A stretch of DNA of 64,000 bases from Pisaster brevispinus (GCA_023634235.1 JAMKCF010000001.1:5334758-5398757), one strand, 5' to 3'. Shown: positions 31,801 to 35,517, numbered from the stretch's first letter. Notes: generated by a model not told the origin, from the sequence alone. A program made the numbers and translations.

Positions 31801-32701
31801 CCAATGGTGGTAAAATAAAATAAGGTTGCTATTATGCAATCTCTTCAAATTGGAATAGGAAGATCCGAAATGCGAAACATCTACGGAGCGCCATATGGTT
31901 GTGTACAAAAAAGTGTTTGAGATTACAGATTGCACTGAGGAAAAAAAGACCAAGAACTTTGACATTTATTGGACCAATCTCAATGAGTTTTAGATTATTT
32001 GAAAGGGAATTCAATAAGGAAGAACTTTTTTATTACTTATTTTGCTGTAAAATAATATCTTCAAGGAGATAATGGAGTTTGTAAAAATAGCCTTTGAACG
32101 AAAGCTTTCTGTTGTGTAAGAATGTGTGCTTCACCCTTGAGTGGTCAAACAATGCGGTCACCAGCGGTTGTTTATGTCAAAATAATTCGGTAACGAAAGG
32201 GTTATGGCTTAAGACAATGGAAATGTTTAAATACGTCAGCATGTGCTGACAGTGAACGCCTTTTCAGGGTTTTAAAAGCAGAATGTAATCATTCACACAA
32301 ATATCCCTCAAAATTGTTTGGTTTTCCTTTTTGTGAACTAAACACAGTCCGCCGTTTTTTTTGACCATTTTTTTGACATAAAGTTTGTAGTGAATAGGCA
32401 TGCACCTTGGAACAGAAAGCTAGTCTATTGTTCGATACAAATGTATAACAATTGATTGATTGGTTGATTGACTTAATCTAAAACACCCCTATTCTTCAAA
32501 TCTATCTTCCCACAGAATGACCAGCATGTCTTGCTCCAAGCCCAGAAGTTGGAGGATTTCTTTGTCAATCTCCTTAAATGGAACCTCCCCGATGCCGTTG
32601 ATGTATGGCAGAGTGGCTGTGACCAATCCAGAGGGGCCAACTCAAATCAGCGCAGCGATCACAGCTATGGTAAAAGAACGCTACGACAACACAGTCGCTA
32701 A
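10..32701 (+). CDS. BAZ1B: BAZ1B/WSTF-type chromatin remodelling subunit (3' 25 exons; 5' end outside window)
   Basis: Orthologue of human BAZ1B (Williams syndrome transcription factor), the large non-catalytic subunit that pairs with the ISWI ATPase SMARCA5 in the WICH complex in the nucleus. Joining 25 exons with consistent phase gives 1483 codons and a stop at 32699-32701. In window-protein numbering: linker 1-110, lysine/SPKK-rich region 111-424, basic coiled coil about 500-561, DDT domain about 580-652 (LPNTLFGDIAMVVEFL), WHIM1 about 715-760 (SEFFEL, LCHRILASYAVQD), WHIM2-type motif about 905-940 (PIGTDRNHSRYW), PHD1 about 1164-1208, PHD2 about 1255-1296, bromodomain about 1349-1445. The N-terminal WAC domain, assigned kinase activity in mammals, must lie upstream. 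Oddities are the second PHD, an altered bromodomain pocket and duplicated splice junctions in introns 9 and 16. BAZ1A was considered, but the DDT, WHIM and first PHD sequences read as BAZ1B. Confidence 0.95.
106..480. repeat. Degenerate tandem repeat, ~60-120 bp units
   Basis: Phrases such as GGGCAAATCATGAAAAT, CTAAAGTAAGCATCCT and GTAAGTGGGTT recur at least four times. Intronic, with no coding signal. Confidence 0.6.
485..735. repeat. Partial foldback MITE (TTAAAGGGACA family)
   Basis: Contains the family phrases CCTTGGATTGGG, TATAAAAA and CCATTTTGG. It is degraded at both ends and lies in the intron after exon 1. The preceding 106-480 holds diverged copies (about 120 bp period) of ACTGGG-containing phrases with AAATCATGAAAAT. 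Confidence 0.5.
929..999 (+). CDS. BAZ1B: BAZ1B exon 2 of window
   Basis: Reads NCRYNIHLCDEDKIISAVPG plus NEI; the donor is GTGAGT. The acceptor at 927-928 (TTATCAG) is chosen over TTGCAG at 935-936 because only it continues exon 1 without a stop. It leaves two bases that complete ATC with exon 3. Confidence 0.75.
1566..1731 (+). CDS. BAZ1B: BAZ1B exon 3 of window
   Basis: Encodes LLKLFIRSNAIQTGSNPNSP and SPWVVSEDLFTKFSL, which aligns with the human segment YYIRYNAVRLGTNEKSPWIV. Acceptor TTTTTCTGTAG, donor AAG/GTAAAA, ends phase 0. Confidence 0.9.
1783..2790. repeat. Duplicated ~0.5 kb intronic repeat with CCAGGGGTTA termini
   Basis: Sequences at 1783-2270 and 2290-2790 share long diverged stretches (AGGTATCGATACGG, TCTAACTGTATGCA, GGTGACCAT). 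The motif CCAGGGGTTA and its inverse TAACCCCTGG recur at 1843, 2209, 2352 and 2710, suggesting nested small inverted-repeat elements. Confidence 0.6.
1855..1887. repeat. Perfect 33-bp palindrome
   Basis: Two 16-base arms, ATTAAAATGTGCTAGA and TCTAGCACATTTTAAT, flank a single central A. Confidence 0.9.
3639..4577 (+). CDS. BAZ1B: BAZ1B exon 4 of window, large SPKK-rich exon
   Basis: A 939-base exon of 313 codons, phase 0 at both ends. It opens TSYETPKTRKRSPEE, carries KMKQSTLLDM and then about 230 residues dominated by Lys, Pro, Ser and Thr with repeated TPKK/SPRK motifs like histone H1 tails. The human orthologue has a shorter lysine-rich region with the matching KQMTLLDM. The long open frame on the opposite strand here (3722-4561) is a by-product of this composition. 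Confidence 0.92.
4960..5155 (+). mobile_element. 3' end of a non-LTR retrotransposon
   Basis: A short frame reads LHIRQASSLESFQAMLKTHL then a stop, like the C-terminus of CR1/jockey-type reverse-transcriptase proteins. It is followed by a GCGTTTTATAAATGTTATTT 3' tail and TTATT repeats. A dead 5'-truncated copy. Confidence 0.7.
5557..5687. mobile_element. Foldback MITE with 45-bp arms
   Basis: AGGCCGTGTCCGAAACGGCG at one end is perfectly inverted at the other, and the arms continue (ACTTCGGCTACAGCTA). Only about 30 bp separate them. Non-coding. Confidence 0.88.
5772..5893 (+). CDS. BAZ1B: BAZ1B exon 5 of window
   Basis: Encodes KSLKQVTLFDLAGKKAKTPD and ends QLPIINK. It carries a second KQxTLxD motif like that of exon 4. 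Donor AA/GTAAGT, two bases completed by exon 8544-8702. Confidence 0.88.
6019..7421. mobile_element. 1.4 kb non-autonomous DNA transposon, TTAA ends
   Basis: TTAAAGGGACACACCGGCTT at the left end is inverted with one mismatch at the right (AAGCCGGTGTGCCCCTTTAA). No transposase frame is intact. It contains inner palindromes (AATCACGTGATTTATCC near 7233 and its inverse). TTAA termini suggest piggyBac-style insertion, which is an inference. Confidence 0.75.
7422..7585 (+). repeat. Partial MITE, TATACAGGATTGGTAGAGCTG family
   Basis: Shares ATACAGGATTGGTAGAGC and GTGTGATCAACCATA with copies at 14690-15065 and 28046-28695. Truncated at its right end. Confidence 0.6.
7585..7810 (-). mobile_element. 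tRNA-derived SINE (family B), reverse copy
   Basis: In reverse it carries a tRNA-like head ending in a B-box-like GAGTCCCGG, then AGGATACAAGTGTC and GGTTCTTTTACG phrases shared with full copies at 48035-48465 and 60265-60690. Confidence 0.7.
7985..8490 (-). mobile_element. SINE family B, reverse copy split by a MITE
   Basis: The SINE body (CTTGCTTAAGGACACAGGTATC) breaks at about 8175. Its tRNA-like head (GGACTCAAACCCACA to CCGCTCGGCCACGAC) resumes at about 8402. The piece between is the MITE at 8175-8401. Confidence 0.7.
8175..8401. mobile_element. MITE with AGATAG...CTATCT ends, inserted in a SINE
   Basis: Has the same internal sequence as 33727-33953 (GCATTTTGGCTTGCAGG, GCGCTCAAATTATTAAC). 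Inverted ends include GCCATCTTTA / TAAAAATGGC. Confidence 0.7.
8544..8702 (+). CDS. BAZ1B: BAZ1B exon 6 of window
   Basis: Reads LIRAKKNQDLPLYSRLMAKA then LTDKQIKNIKPDIREEV, matching the segment upstream of the WSTF basic coiled coil. Acceptor CTTTTTTCCAG, donor TG/GTGAGA splitting a Trp codon. Confidence 0.92.
8745..9255. repeat. Probable non-autonomous element with GTTCAGACA ends
   Basis: Begins near GTTCAGACAG and ends near TTGTCTGAATGAC. Phrases such as AAACCCGAATGAGTT and its inverse recur inside. No coding frame. Confidence 0.45.
9473..9655 (-). mobile_element. tRNA-derived SINE (family A), reverse copy
   Basis: In reverse: GGGCAATCGTGGTGGTCTAG, TTGGTAAGACACTGCTCTAG, B box GGTTCGAATCC, then GAACTCGGAAAGTACTGAGT. 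It pairs head-to-head with the copy at 9740-9906. Confidence 0.8.
9740..9906 (+). mobile_element. tRNA-derived SINE (family A)
   Basis: tRNA-like head with A box (TGGTCTAGTTGGTAAGAC) and B box (GGTCCGAATCC), then the body CTCGGGAAAGTACTGAGTAT and tail GTAAGGGTTAAACC. Other pieces: 10903-10950, 26598-26810 (reverse), 56165-56300, 59020-59140. Confidence 0.85.
9976..10105 (+). CDS. BAZ1B: BAZ1B exon 7 of window, basic coiled coil
   Basis: Encodes WKSMTPEERKEIISQKREEK followed by a Lys/Glu/Arg helix (KKKHREEEKQKRMEEERKKR). Human BAZ1B has the same charged helix before the DDT domain. Ends phase 0 at AAG/GTAAAG. Confidence 0.93.
10203..10442. mobile_element. Foldback MITE, AAGTGAGGTTTACGG ends
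   Basis: Long imperfect inverted repeat: ACCATGTGAAA, AGGTTCTGAAAAGAAC and ACGTTTCAATCAGTATGCTC each recur inverted. A shorter relative lies at 26070-26195. Confidence 0.85.
10765..10810. repeat. (ATT)n microsatellite
   Basis: About 13 ATT units at the 3' tail of a retroposed fragment (GCGCTATACAAGAATGGTTC). Confidence 0.9.
11040..11208 (+). CDS. BAZ1B: BAZ1B exon 8 of window, DDT domain first part
   Basis: Reads RFEDQDLKLKPVP then MPEGLPNTLFGDIAMVVEFL, a near-identical match to the start of the human DDT domain. This domain contacts ISWI and DNA. One base of the next codon is left at the donor (GCAG/GTAAGA). Confidence 0.97.
11478..11581 (+). CDS. BAZ1B: BAZ1B exon 9 of window, DDT domain second part
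   Basis: Encodes SLMKALVGGNTGFAYLSRVL and ends LKTLLQDKIAE at donor GAG/GTAAGA. Its last ~33 bases and donor are repeated four more times immediately downstream, so this is the first of five near-identical donors. It is chosen because it has its own acceptor and correct phase. Confidence 0.95.
11549..12310 (+). repeat. Tandem array duplicating BAZ1B exon 9 3' end plus splice donor (5 copies)
   Basis: The exon end and donor GAG/GTAAGA at 11582 recur with GT at 11729, 11876, 12033 and 12190, spacing 147, 147, 157 and 157. Each copy keeps an open LLQDxIAE-coding stretch before GTAAGAATTA. Between them is GTCAAGTACTT/GAGTATTAGTACC-rich sequence. Confidence 0.95.
12311..12640. repeat. CAGGGCTCGAATTT family repeat
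   Basis: Shares CAGGGCTCGAATTTG, CCCGAGGCCAGTGATTTTAG and GTCCGGCGGTCTTGTG with 29466-30080. Related CCAGT-rich pieces occur at 2790-3060, 18846-19080, 24230-24405 and 33305-33650. Confidence 0.7.
12719..12877 (+). CDS. BAZ1B: BAZ1B exon 10 of window
   Basis: Encodes DYKELGMPLSQIPANMHTAS and an acidic tail ending EDDV. It matches human DYGELGMKLSEIPLTLHSVS. Acceptor ATATTCAG, donor GTG/GTGAGC, phase 0 at both ends. Confidence 0.95.
12930..13602. mobile_element. Foldback MITE (TTAAAGGGACA family), expanded copy
   Basis: GGGACATGTTGCCTTGGATT at the left is inverted at the right (AATCCAAGGCAACGTGTCCC), with the ACAAATATGCCTCGAAATTG arm and its inverse around a central CAAAATGGCGGA. The right terminus is repeated three times. 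Confidence 0.85.
13676..13833 (+). CDS. BAZ1B: BAZ1B exon 11 of window, WHIM1
   Basis: Encodes LETSEFFELEPQGKLGLLVC, then LCHRILASYAVQDFMD, the WHIM1 helix conserved in ISWI-partner subunits. It ends by splitting a Trp codon (TG/GTGAGT). Confidence 0.95.
14518..14663 (+). CDS. BAZ1B: BAZ1B exon 12 of window, charged helix
   Basis: Reads WRDKIQTLKEKNEKIKEEKQ and a long Lys/Glu-rich coiled coil, as follows WHIM1 in human BAZ1B. The donor is weaker than most (AAG/GTATTG). Confidence 0.92.
14690..15065. mobile_element. MITE, TATACAGGATTG ends (full copy)
   Basis: From TTATAGAGGATTAGTGGAGC to ACCAATCCTGTATAAT, terminal inverted. Relatives at 7422-7585, 28046-28695 and a fragment at 45250. Non-coding. 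Confidence 0.65.
15066..15310. repeat. Unclassified dispersed repeat
   Basis: In reverse it shares GCAGGATGCTCACTACCA and ACCAAAGGATGACCCTA with 37980-38110. Nothing coding seen. Confidence 0.5.
15516..15717 (+). CDS. BAZ1B: BAZ1B exon 13 of window
   Basis: Encodes EKPKEKRVRKKKEVKQEVKE then LDLASVVKRRRLLAAKTKAE, matching the human AVKSRRLLAIQAKKEREIQE segment. The acceptor is a TAGCAG tandem (NAGNAG). Starting at 15516 or 15519 gives the same frame and differs by one Ala. Confidence 0.93.
15748..16132. mobile_element. Foldback MITE (TTAAAGGGACA family), 385 bp
   Basis: TTAAAGGGACACAATGCCTT ... AAGGCAACGTGTCCCTTTAA. Arms of about 190 bp meet at CCAAAATTTTGACCCCAC, so an RNA copy would fold end to end. 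Confidence 0.9.
16145..16330 (+). mobile_element. Dead LINE coding fragment
   Basis: Translates as LLKKLQNAQNAAAHVFSRQR and FDHVTPTLVALHCLLVKERI, the reverse-transcriptase C-terminal motif (LQNAAAR..HVTPVL..LHWLPV) of CR1-like LINEs. Stops follow. Confidence 0.7.
16399..16681. mobile_element. MITE with CATTACGGGAAAGCTCCATT ends
   Basis: The 20-base end is perfectly inverted at the right (AATGGAGCTTTCCCGTAATG). Copies at 27625-27856 and 37280-37569, and a fragment at 57280-57365. Confidence 0.9.
17131..17197 (+). CDS. BAZ1B: BAZ1B exon 14 of window
   Basis: A short exon encoding KRIKGEEEYRKMRAQEIFEK and ending KFE at GAG/GTAAGT. An inverted copy of this exon plus its donor lies at 19225-19333. 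Its first ~25 bases also occur in antisense in each unit of the 74-bp array before exon 17. Confidence 0.92.
17270..17450 (+). mobile_element. Truncated pogo/Tigger-like element end
   Basis: AGTCAACTCTCGTTAATACG opens a stretch shared with 20982-21460 and 61665-62400 (AACTGTCCCATG, ATGACAAAATGTA). Right end missing. Confidence 0.65.
17549..17745 (+). CDS. BAZ1B: BAZ1B exon 15 of window, WHIM2-type motif
   Basis: Encodes RQAPIGTDRNHSRYWIFSSV and PGLFIEKGWVDSSISY. The GTDRNHxRYW signature is the most conserved stretch of the BAZ1B C-terminal half. Donor AC/GTGAGT. Confidence 0.97.
18515..18679 (+). CDS. BAZ1B: BAZ1B exon 16 of window
   Basis: Reads FPKVGQNLWFQYESPKELEA then LDNQGIRESALCVEIRKRI, equivalent to human GQNLWFLCDSQKELDELL. 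It ends AGG AG/GTATGA with two bases of an Arg codon, which the exon at 19801 completes. Confidence 0.95.
19225..19333 (-). repeat. Inverted copy of BAZ1B exon 14 and its donor
   Basis: Reverse complement of about 17133-17240 with few mismatches: CTTGCGCCCTCATCTTTCTG, TATTCCTCTTCTCCTTTAAT, and donor-side GATACCTTCTTCAACTTAC. It lies 2 kb downstream of the original, between exons 16 and 17. Confidence 0.95.
19309..19826 (+). repeat. 74-bp array duplicating the BAZ1B exon 17 acceptor (7 copies)
   Basis: AATGTTCAG/GTCGGGTCCC recurs with exon-side G at 19357, 19431, 19505, 19579, 19653, 19727 and 19801, exactly 74 bp apart. Each unit is CTGTATTCCTCTTCTCCTTT (antisense to exon 14) + TGTGTCCATATTTCAATG + acceptor + 23-24 exon bases. 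Only the last copy is followed by the full exon. Confidence 0.97.
19801..19969 (+). CDS. BAZ1B: BAZ1B exon 17 of window
   Basis: Encodes RSGPELRNSDGPKELLDSLK and ends SATKLKDL. The preceding acceptor TTCAATGTTCAG/GTCGGG is the last of seven copies spaced exactly 74 bp apart. Only this one runs into a full-length open exon ending at a donor (CTG/GTATGT). Confidence 0.93.
20776..20908 (+). CDS. BAZ1B: BAZ1B exon 18 of window
   Basis: Encodes GALIVESQAGVNPKFLQGIM then an acidic stretch. It matches human KKFLQGFMAPKQKRRK. Donor G/GTAAGG. Confidence 0.93.
20982..21460. mobile_element. pogo/Tigger-like non-autonomous element
   Basis: AGTCGACTCTCGTTAATATG at the left and GTAGTCGACTGTA at the right, next to TA dinucleotides. 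Internal sequence is shared with 61665-62400. No intact transposase. Confidence 0.7.
21619..21640 (+). repeat. Poly-G run (about 18 G)
   Basis: An uninterrupted G run in intron 18. Similar runs at 32759-32774 and about 30773-30783 (G), and about 61160-61177 (C). Confidence 0.9.
21975..22380 (+). mobile_element. 3' end of a second LINE family
   Basis: A frame reads AWNNLPHNLKSLQPADLNRF then LNQLKQLR and a stop, typical of a LINE ORF2 C-terminus. It is followed by a GAGATCAGCGAGTTTTTTCT tail and (ATAA)n. Confidence 0.7.
22424..22698 (+). CDS. BAZ1B: BAZ1B exon 19 of window, first PHD finger
   Basis: Encodes DEPGISEKVTQWIEAVESAP, then a helix and a C4HC3 PHD finger: CKIC, LLCDDC, H, C, and EWKCPAC. 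The pairing and spacing match the single PHD of human BAZ1B, a histone H3 tail reader family. The acceptor AAAAG/AC has a poor pyrimidine tract. Donor GCT/GTAAGT, ends phase 0. Confidence 0.97.
22728..22910. repeat. MITE-like repeat, GGGCCCAATTTTCATGG family
   Basis: Shares the GGGCCCA-TTTTCAT start and inverted GAAAATGCTTGGGCC-type end with 57415-57705. Non-coding. Confidence 0.5.
22911..23768. repeat. Diverged tandem repeat in intron 19
   Basis: CATAAAGGGATGGTACATCA and GTTTTTGGAAGAGT recur three to four times at about 70-80 bp between 23000 and 23290. Related text lies at 13915-14050. The remainder of the intron to 23768 shows nothing recognisable. Confidence 0.55.
23769..23834 (+). CDS. 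BAZ1B: BAZ1B exon 20 of window
   Basis: A 22-codon exon reading PSSRRIARNRSYKGMDESDE. It corresponds to human ATARRNSRGRNYTEESASED just after the PHD. Phase 0 at both ends. Confidence 0.93.
24409..24701. mobile_element. TTAA-flanked MITE with CGAGTATACTCG motifs
   Basis: TTAACACTTTGACTGCC at the left and GGCAGTCAACGTGTTAA at the right, one mismatch in 17. Near the right end CTACGAGTATACTCCTAG and CTACGAATATACTCGTAG are small palindromes. TTAA suggests piggyBac-type insertion. Confidence 0.8.
24774..24943 (+). CDS. BAZ1B: BAZ1B exon 21 of window, second PHD finger (N-terminal part)
   Basis: An acidic serine-rich start, then a second PHD: ICVVCSEGGELAMCAECP and YHKDCHEPP. The zinc ligands follow C-x2-C-x8-C-x2-C-x4-H-x2-C. 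It resembles the SEGGEL class of PHD fingers that bind unmodified H3K4 in other proteins. It is completed by exon 22. Confidence 0.95.
25063..25626. mobile_element. piggyBac-like MITE, TTAA target site
   Basis: Begins TTAACCCTTTCCTTACCA and ends TTTGGTAACGAAAAGGGTTAA. A second copy with most of the internal sequence lies at 31592-32205. No transposase frame. Confidence 0.8.
25627..25975 (-). mobile_element. tRNA-derived SINE-like repeat (family E), reverse
   Basis: In reverse it has a tRNA-like head (TTTCACCAATGCGACCCTGG then GGTTCGATTCTCGG). The body contains two inverted GCCAGCCACA-type phrases. Low coding quality. Confidence 0.5.
25983..26420. mobile_element. MITE interrupted by a younger MITE
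   Basis: AGTCAAATTCAGTTTTGTGA and the later text TAACTTCATTTCATTTGG match the family at 39568-40032. The inserted piece (about 26032-26194) relates to 10203-10442 and is flanked by AGATAGAGTC on both sides, a likely target duplication. Confidence 0.7.
26598..26888 (-). mobile_element. SINE family A reverse copy with terminal palindrome
   Basis: SINE body and head (GGATTCGAACCCACGACC, GATTGCCCGGTAGC). Next to it TTTTGCATCGGGGATAAAGA (26832-26851) is perfectly inverted at 26853-26872. Confidence 0.8.
26949..27129 (+). CDS. BAZ1B: BAZ1B exon 22 of window, end of second PHD and basic region
   Basis: Supplies the last ligand pair of PHD2 (RGRWICSSC), then about 50 residues rich in Lys and Arg (RRKSKSKQVEKARKAALALK) that probably act as nuclear localisation or nucleic-acid contact. 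Phase 0 at AAG/GTAAAT. Confidence 0.94.
27625..27856. mobile_element. MITE, CATTACGGGAAAGCTCCATT family, shortened
   Basis: Left end intact; the right end is degraded (CTTAATGGTCTTTTCCAGC). Internal GGATGAGCAGTTAATC and GGAGATAACAGGTGTGAGC match 16399-16681. Confidence 0.8.
28046..28695. mobile_element. MITE (TATACAGGATTG family) carrying a nested retroposed insert
   Basis: The MITE text breaks after TTTTTCAGCATG and resumes at AAACACATTGTCCTTAATTT. Between them, about 28213-28478, sits an (ATT)n-bounded fragment ending AAATAAATAAATAAATGT, probably a reverse/forward LINE tail. Confidence 0.65.
28765..28842 (+). CDS. BAZ1B: BAZ1B exon 23 of window, bromodomain helix Z
   Basis: Reads IAEDIVSKMLRYRDSGPFRT then TPDRSE, matching human EEILHKIVKYRFSWPFREPV. 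The WPF shelf of the bromodomain pocket is GPF here. Phase 0 at both ends. Confidence 0.92.
28916..29275 (-). mobile_element. tRNA-derived SINE (family C), reverse copy
   Basis: TTCTTATATAGCGCATTTCA tail, CGCAGGTACCCATTTATACC body, then head GGGATTCGAACCC...CTCGGCCACATGACA. A second copy lies at 59785-60122. Confidence 0.8.
29466..30080. repeat. CAGGGCTCGAATTT family repeat
   Basis: Same start and GTCCGGCGGTCTGGTG text as 12311-12640, with an internal A/T-rich insertion between about 29560 and 29930. Confidence 0.6.
30570..30650 (+). repeat. C-rich short tandem repeat
   Basis: CCCCCTACAAAGACTCCCCA is repeated about three times, followed by a C run. Nearby 30773-30870 holds a G run and CCCCCAACCCCCACC repeats. 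These create spurious open frames on both strands. Confidence 0.85.
30964..31107 (+). CDS. BAZ1B: BAZ1B exon 24 of window, bromodomain core
   Basis: Encodes DPEYEEVITSPIDLHMMQNK and QSFLKDVRLLFNNAKQYYE, the ZA loop to BC loop of a bromodomain. The position usually held by the acetyl-lysine-binding Asn (YN) is Tyr here (YY). Donor GAG/GTGAGG. Confidence 0.94.
31255..31455 (+). repeat. Dispersed repeat, AGGATCATAGATTG family
   Basis: TTTTGTCAGCGTAATGATGA, AAAGTTTCAGCTGAAT and TTAACGAGGTGACAG recur at 37690-37900, 40425-40990, 47040-47460 and in reverse near 62980-63110. Confidence 0.7.
31592..32205. mobile_element. piggyBac-like MITE, second copy
   Basis: Starts TTAACCCTTTCCTTACCA; the right end GGTAACGAAAGGGTTAT has lost the last A of TTAA. 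It carries an extra duplication of the left end (CTTCCTTACCATTGACGAC). Confidence 0.8.
32516..32701 (+). CDS. BAZ1B: BAZ1B last exon of window, stop codon
   Basis: Encodes NDQHVLLQAQKLEDFFVNLL and a polar tail ending TLRQHSR before TAA at 32699-32701. The protein ends soon after the bromodomain, as in human BAZ1B. No convincing poly(A) signal was located; AATAAA near 33466 is a candidate. Confidence 0.93.
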   Translation, partial: NDQHVLLQAQKLEDFFVNLLKWNLPDAVDVWQSGCDQSRGANSNQRSDHSYGKRTLRQHSR

Positions 32702-33162
32702 CGGCGGCAAAAAGCTGCAGCGATAATCAATTTACTTTTAGAAGACTTTGTGAATGCTGGGGGGGGGGGGGGGGCTCCTAGTTCATTTGAGCAGGGAAAT
32801 AATGATAATGAGGCTATCGAAAGGCCCGACGGGGTTGGGGTTGGGGGCAAGACTGGAAAGAAAGCAGACTATTTTAGAGTCAACCCAAACTTGCAAGGTG
32901 TGTACATTGGGAAGTTACTATAACCAGTAAATCTTGTAGGGACACCCAGGTGTACTGTAATGATCTTCTTAGCATTCTCCCTTAATGGTCCGCTGGCAAA
33001 AACACCAGACTCTTCCTAACTTAGGATTAATCTTAGGACCTAGGACGAGTCCCAGCCTTGCACTGTAACATGTAAACCTTAAGATTAATCCTAAGTTAGG
33101 ACTGGTTACTCATCCTAACTCGAGATAGGATTGATCCTAGCGTTTCGTGAAATCGGCTGCAG
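32702..33162. other. BAZ1B 3' flank
   Basis: Presumed 3' UTR and flank. It includes a G run at 32759-32774 and a diverged inverted repeat (TTAGGATTAATCTTAGGACC / CTTAAGATTAATCCTAAG, 33020-33100). No gene seen. Confidence 0.5.
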
Positions 33163-33480
33163 GGGCCGATTTCACAAAGCACTAAGATTCATCTCAAGAT
33201 GAGTTGTCAGTATTGCCTTAGTGGTTTGTATTGTGACGTCACACTTAGCCATTAAGAGTGATTTGCAGTTAAAAATCAATCTTGAAACTTTGTGAAACCG
33301 GCCCAGGGTTCATATTTTACAGTGGACTGCTGGCTCAAGGCCAGTAGTTTTTGTGTCAGGCCAGTTAACAGTTTGCCCTGGCAAGTCCGGCAGTCCTGTG
33401 TTTTTCAATAGCTCATATGCACGTCTGAATCAATGTCGAGCTACATGTATGTACAACATTTCCTAAAAATAAAGCCCCTG
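33163..33480. mobile_element. MITE GGGCCGATTTCACAAAG plus linked repeat
   Basis: The left end is inverted at CTTTGTGAAACCGGCCC (about 33304). The following text (TACAGTGGACTGC to ACATTTCCTAA) is also shared with 45334-45643, so the two were copied together. Confidence 0.75.
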
Positions 33481-33726
33481 AGGACCATTCAAAATTCTCT
33501 TCATGTGGTCAGGTTGGCTAGCTCGGTGTTGAGAAGCATCTCTACTTTAACTGAAATATGGATTAGTGAGAATGCTGGGCGGACTAGTAGAATAACACTG
33601 GGCTAGTCTCTGAAAAAGGTTTAGCCAAACCCTGCTTTTGGAAAGAAATGTTTGGCCCTGAATTGAGTCGAGGGTTTAGTTTTGATATTTCGAGCAGTAT
33701 ACTTCTCCAGAGGGCGGGCAGAGCAT

Positions 33727-33953
33727 AGATAGTTCCCAATAGACGCCATCTTTACGGGCAACTTGCATTTTGGCTTGCAGGTGTGTCAAGCGCTCAAATT
33801 ATTAACACAGCCGCACTGTTTACTAACCAATCGTGCAGTGAGTTTTGTGAAATTTGCGCGTGCTGCACGCATTCCTCACGTGAAACGCATGACTGTGTGT
33901 TCCAAATTGCCCGTAAAGATGGCCGATTTACATCATATTGCAACCTATCTATG
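33727..33953. mobile_element. MITE with AGATAG...CTATCT ends
   Basis: Inverted ends include GCCATCTTTACGGGCAA / TTGCCCGTAAAGATGGC. It is the same family as 8175-8401. Confidence 0.8.
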
Positions 33954-34510
33954 CTGCTCGAAACATCAAAACCACAGCAACTCTTTTCAGAGCCAACACT
34001 CCTCCCAAAAAGATGTTTGTACCCTAAAGTTCCCAAGTAATAGTTACTTCTTTTTTGAAAGTTTGAAAAAAAACCACAAGACAGATTGGATTGTAGCAAC
34101 TAAAAAGATCACGTGCAAAAATTTGACCTGTACAGTTTTTCCTAGGTATCTTTCCAAAGAAAAGGGGTAGTGAAAAAAAAAATTTAAGACCATGGAATTT
34201 GAATTATACATATTTTTGTACAAAAATTAAACTAAAAAGAAGTAGATAGATTAATAATTAGGTCATACCTTGTTTTAAAAGCAGTACAATAATTTGAATC
34301 ACAAGTTTGGTTTTTATGCTGTTAAATATTTGTATAATAGTGGTGCACTAGGATTCAGAAATAGTGGTGTTCAAACTTGACCAACAAACATGTTTAACTT
34401 TCCCTTCCTGAAAAAAAATAAATTAAAAAAATCACCAATTTCTCTTTATTTAAGAGTATGGGTTCCCCTTGAGCAATGGTCTCAGTTTTTAAAATTCATT
34501 TTTTAAGACT
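33954..34510. other. Intergenic, no recognisable feature
   Basis: A/T-rich sequence without coding signal or clear repeats. Confidence 0.5.
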
Positions 34511-34519
34511 CTTAACAAA

Positions 34520-34610
34520 GCCTGTCTCAGTTGGTAGAGCGCCTGCATGTTAATCTTTAGGTTACATGTTCCAAGTCCCACTCTAGTAAATCTTTCTTTG
34601 TTCAACCCCA
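34520..34610 (+). mobile_element. SINE family D head fragment
   Basis: GTTGGTAGAGCGCCTGCATG and TTCCAAGTCCCACTCTAGTA are tRNA-like A- and B-box regions shared with 58045-58285. Confidence 0.65.
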
Positions 34611-34917
34611 ATATTATTACCCAGTCAAATTTGGTGGTTTATTACTTGTTATCATCCACCTGTGATGTCATGCTATTGTTCAATCTCCAATTTAAATGGT
34701 ATCACGCCGTTCGTGCGAAATAATGGATCGCTGGAACAATATAGCATGACGTCACAGGTGGAGGTTAAGTCGCATAATGCCCTCGGTGTACGCGTCGTTC
34801 GTGGGATACAACTGGCCTGAGAGCAAACCCCGAGGGCCATTCGTACCCATGAATGACGCACACCTCGGGCATTATCCTTTACATACAGTACTTGAAATAT
34901 AAAGTCTCATCCCATTT

Positions 34918-35152
34918 TTAAGGTGATCCCTCTGCAGCTGTTTCCCAGGTAATATCGTAAACTTTGGGTGTGATCCCTGGTTGTACAGCAGTTACAGGAT
35001 GAGTGGCATCTGACTGGCACCTCTGAACAAAGATATTTACTAAAATAGGGAGACCGCCAACATAGGGCTAGATAGCCCAGTTGGTAGAGTATCGGCATGT
35101 TAATTGGGAGGTTGCAGGTTTTAGTCCTGCTCTAGTCAATTTTTCTTTGTTT
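34918..35152 (+). mobile_element. tRNA-derived SINE (family D)
   Basis: GGTGATCCCTCTGCAGC ... ACAAAGATATTTAC, then TAGCCCAGTTGGTAGAG and B-box-like GCAGGTTTTAGTCCTGC. Same organisation as 58045-58285 and, in reverse, 46033-46205. Confidence 0.75.
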
Positions 35153-35517
35153 TACCAAAAGTAAAAAGGCTATGAAATTTGTATATGTCGAAGGGCCTTA
35201 CCATTTTTTCTTGGTGTAGCTTTGAAGAAAGCTTTTGCTATGTCACACGGTTCTTTATAGTATACTAGAGAACGAGAAATCACAGACTTTTATCTAATTT
35301 CAGACCTTTTTATGTCTGCCTTGTGAGAAAAGGTGTTATTTCTTCTAATATAAAGAAATCTTCCTACTTGATCTACTTCTCTAGCTCTGAGGATACTGCT
35401 CTCAGTCATTTGTGGAGCTTATACTGGGGTAACTTCAAGGTGAAAATACCATCCCTTTAAATTTACAATCAGCCATTTGCGAGTTAGATTTGAATAATGT
35501 CTGGTACAAAGACTTGC

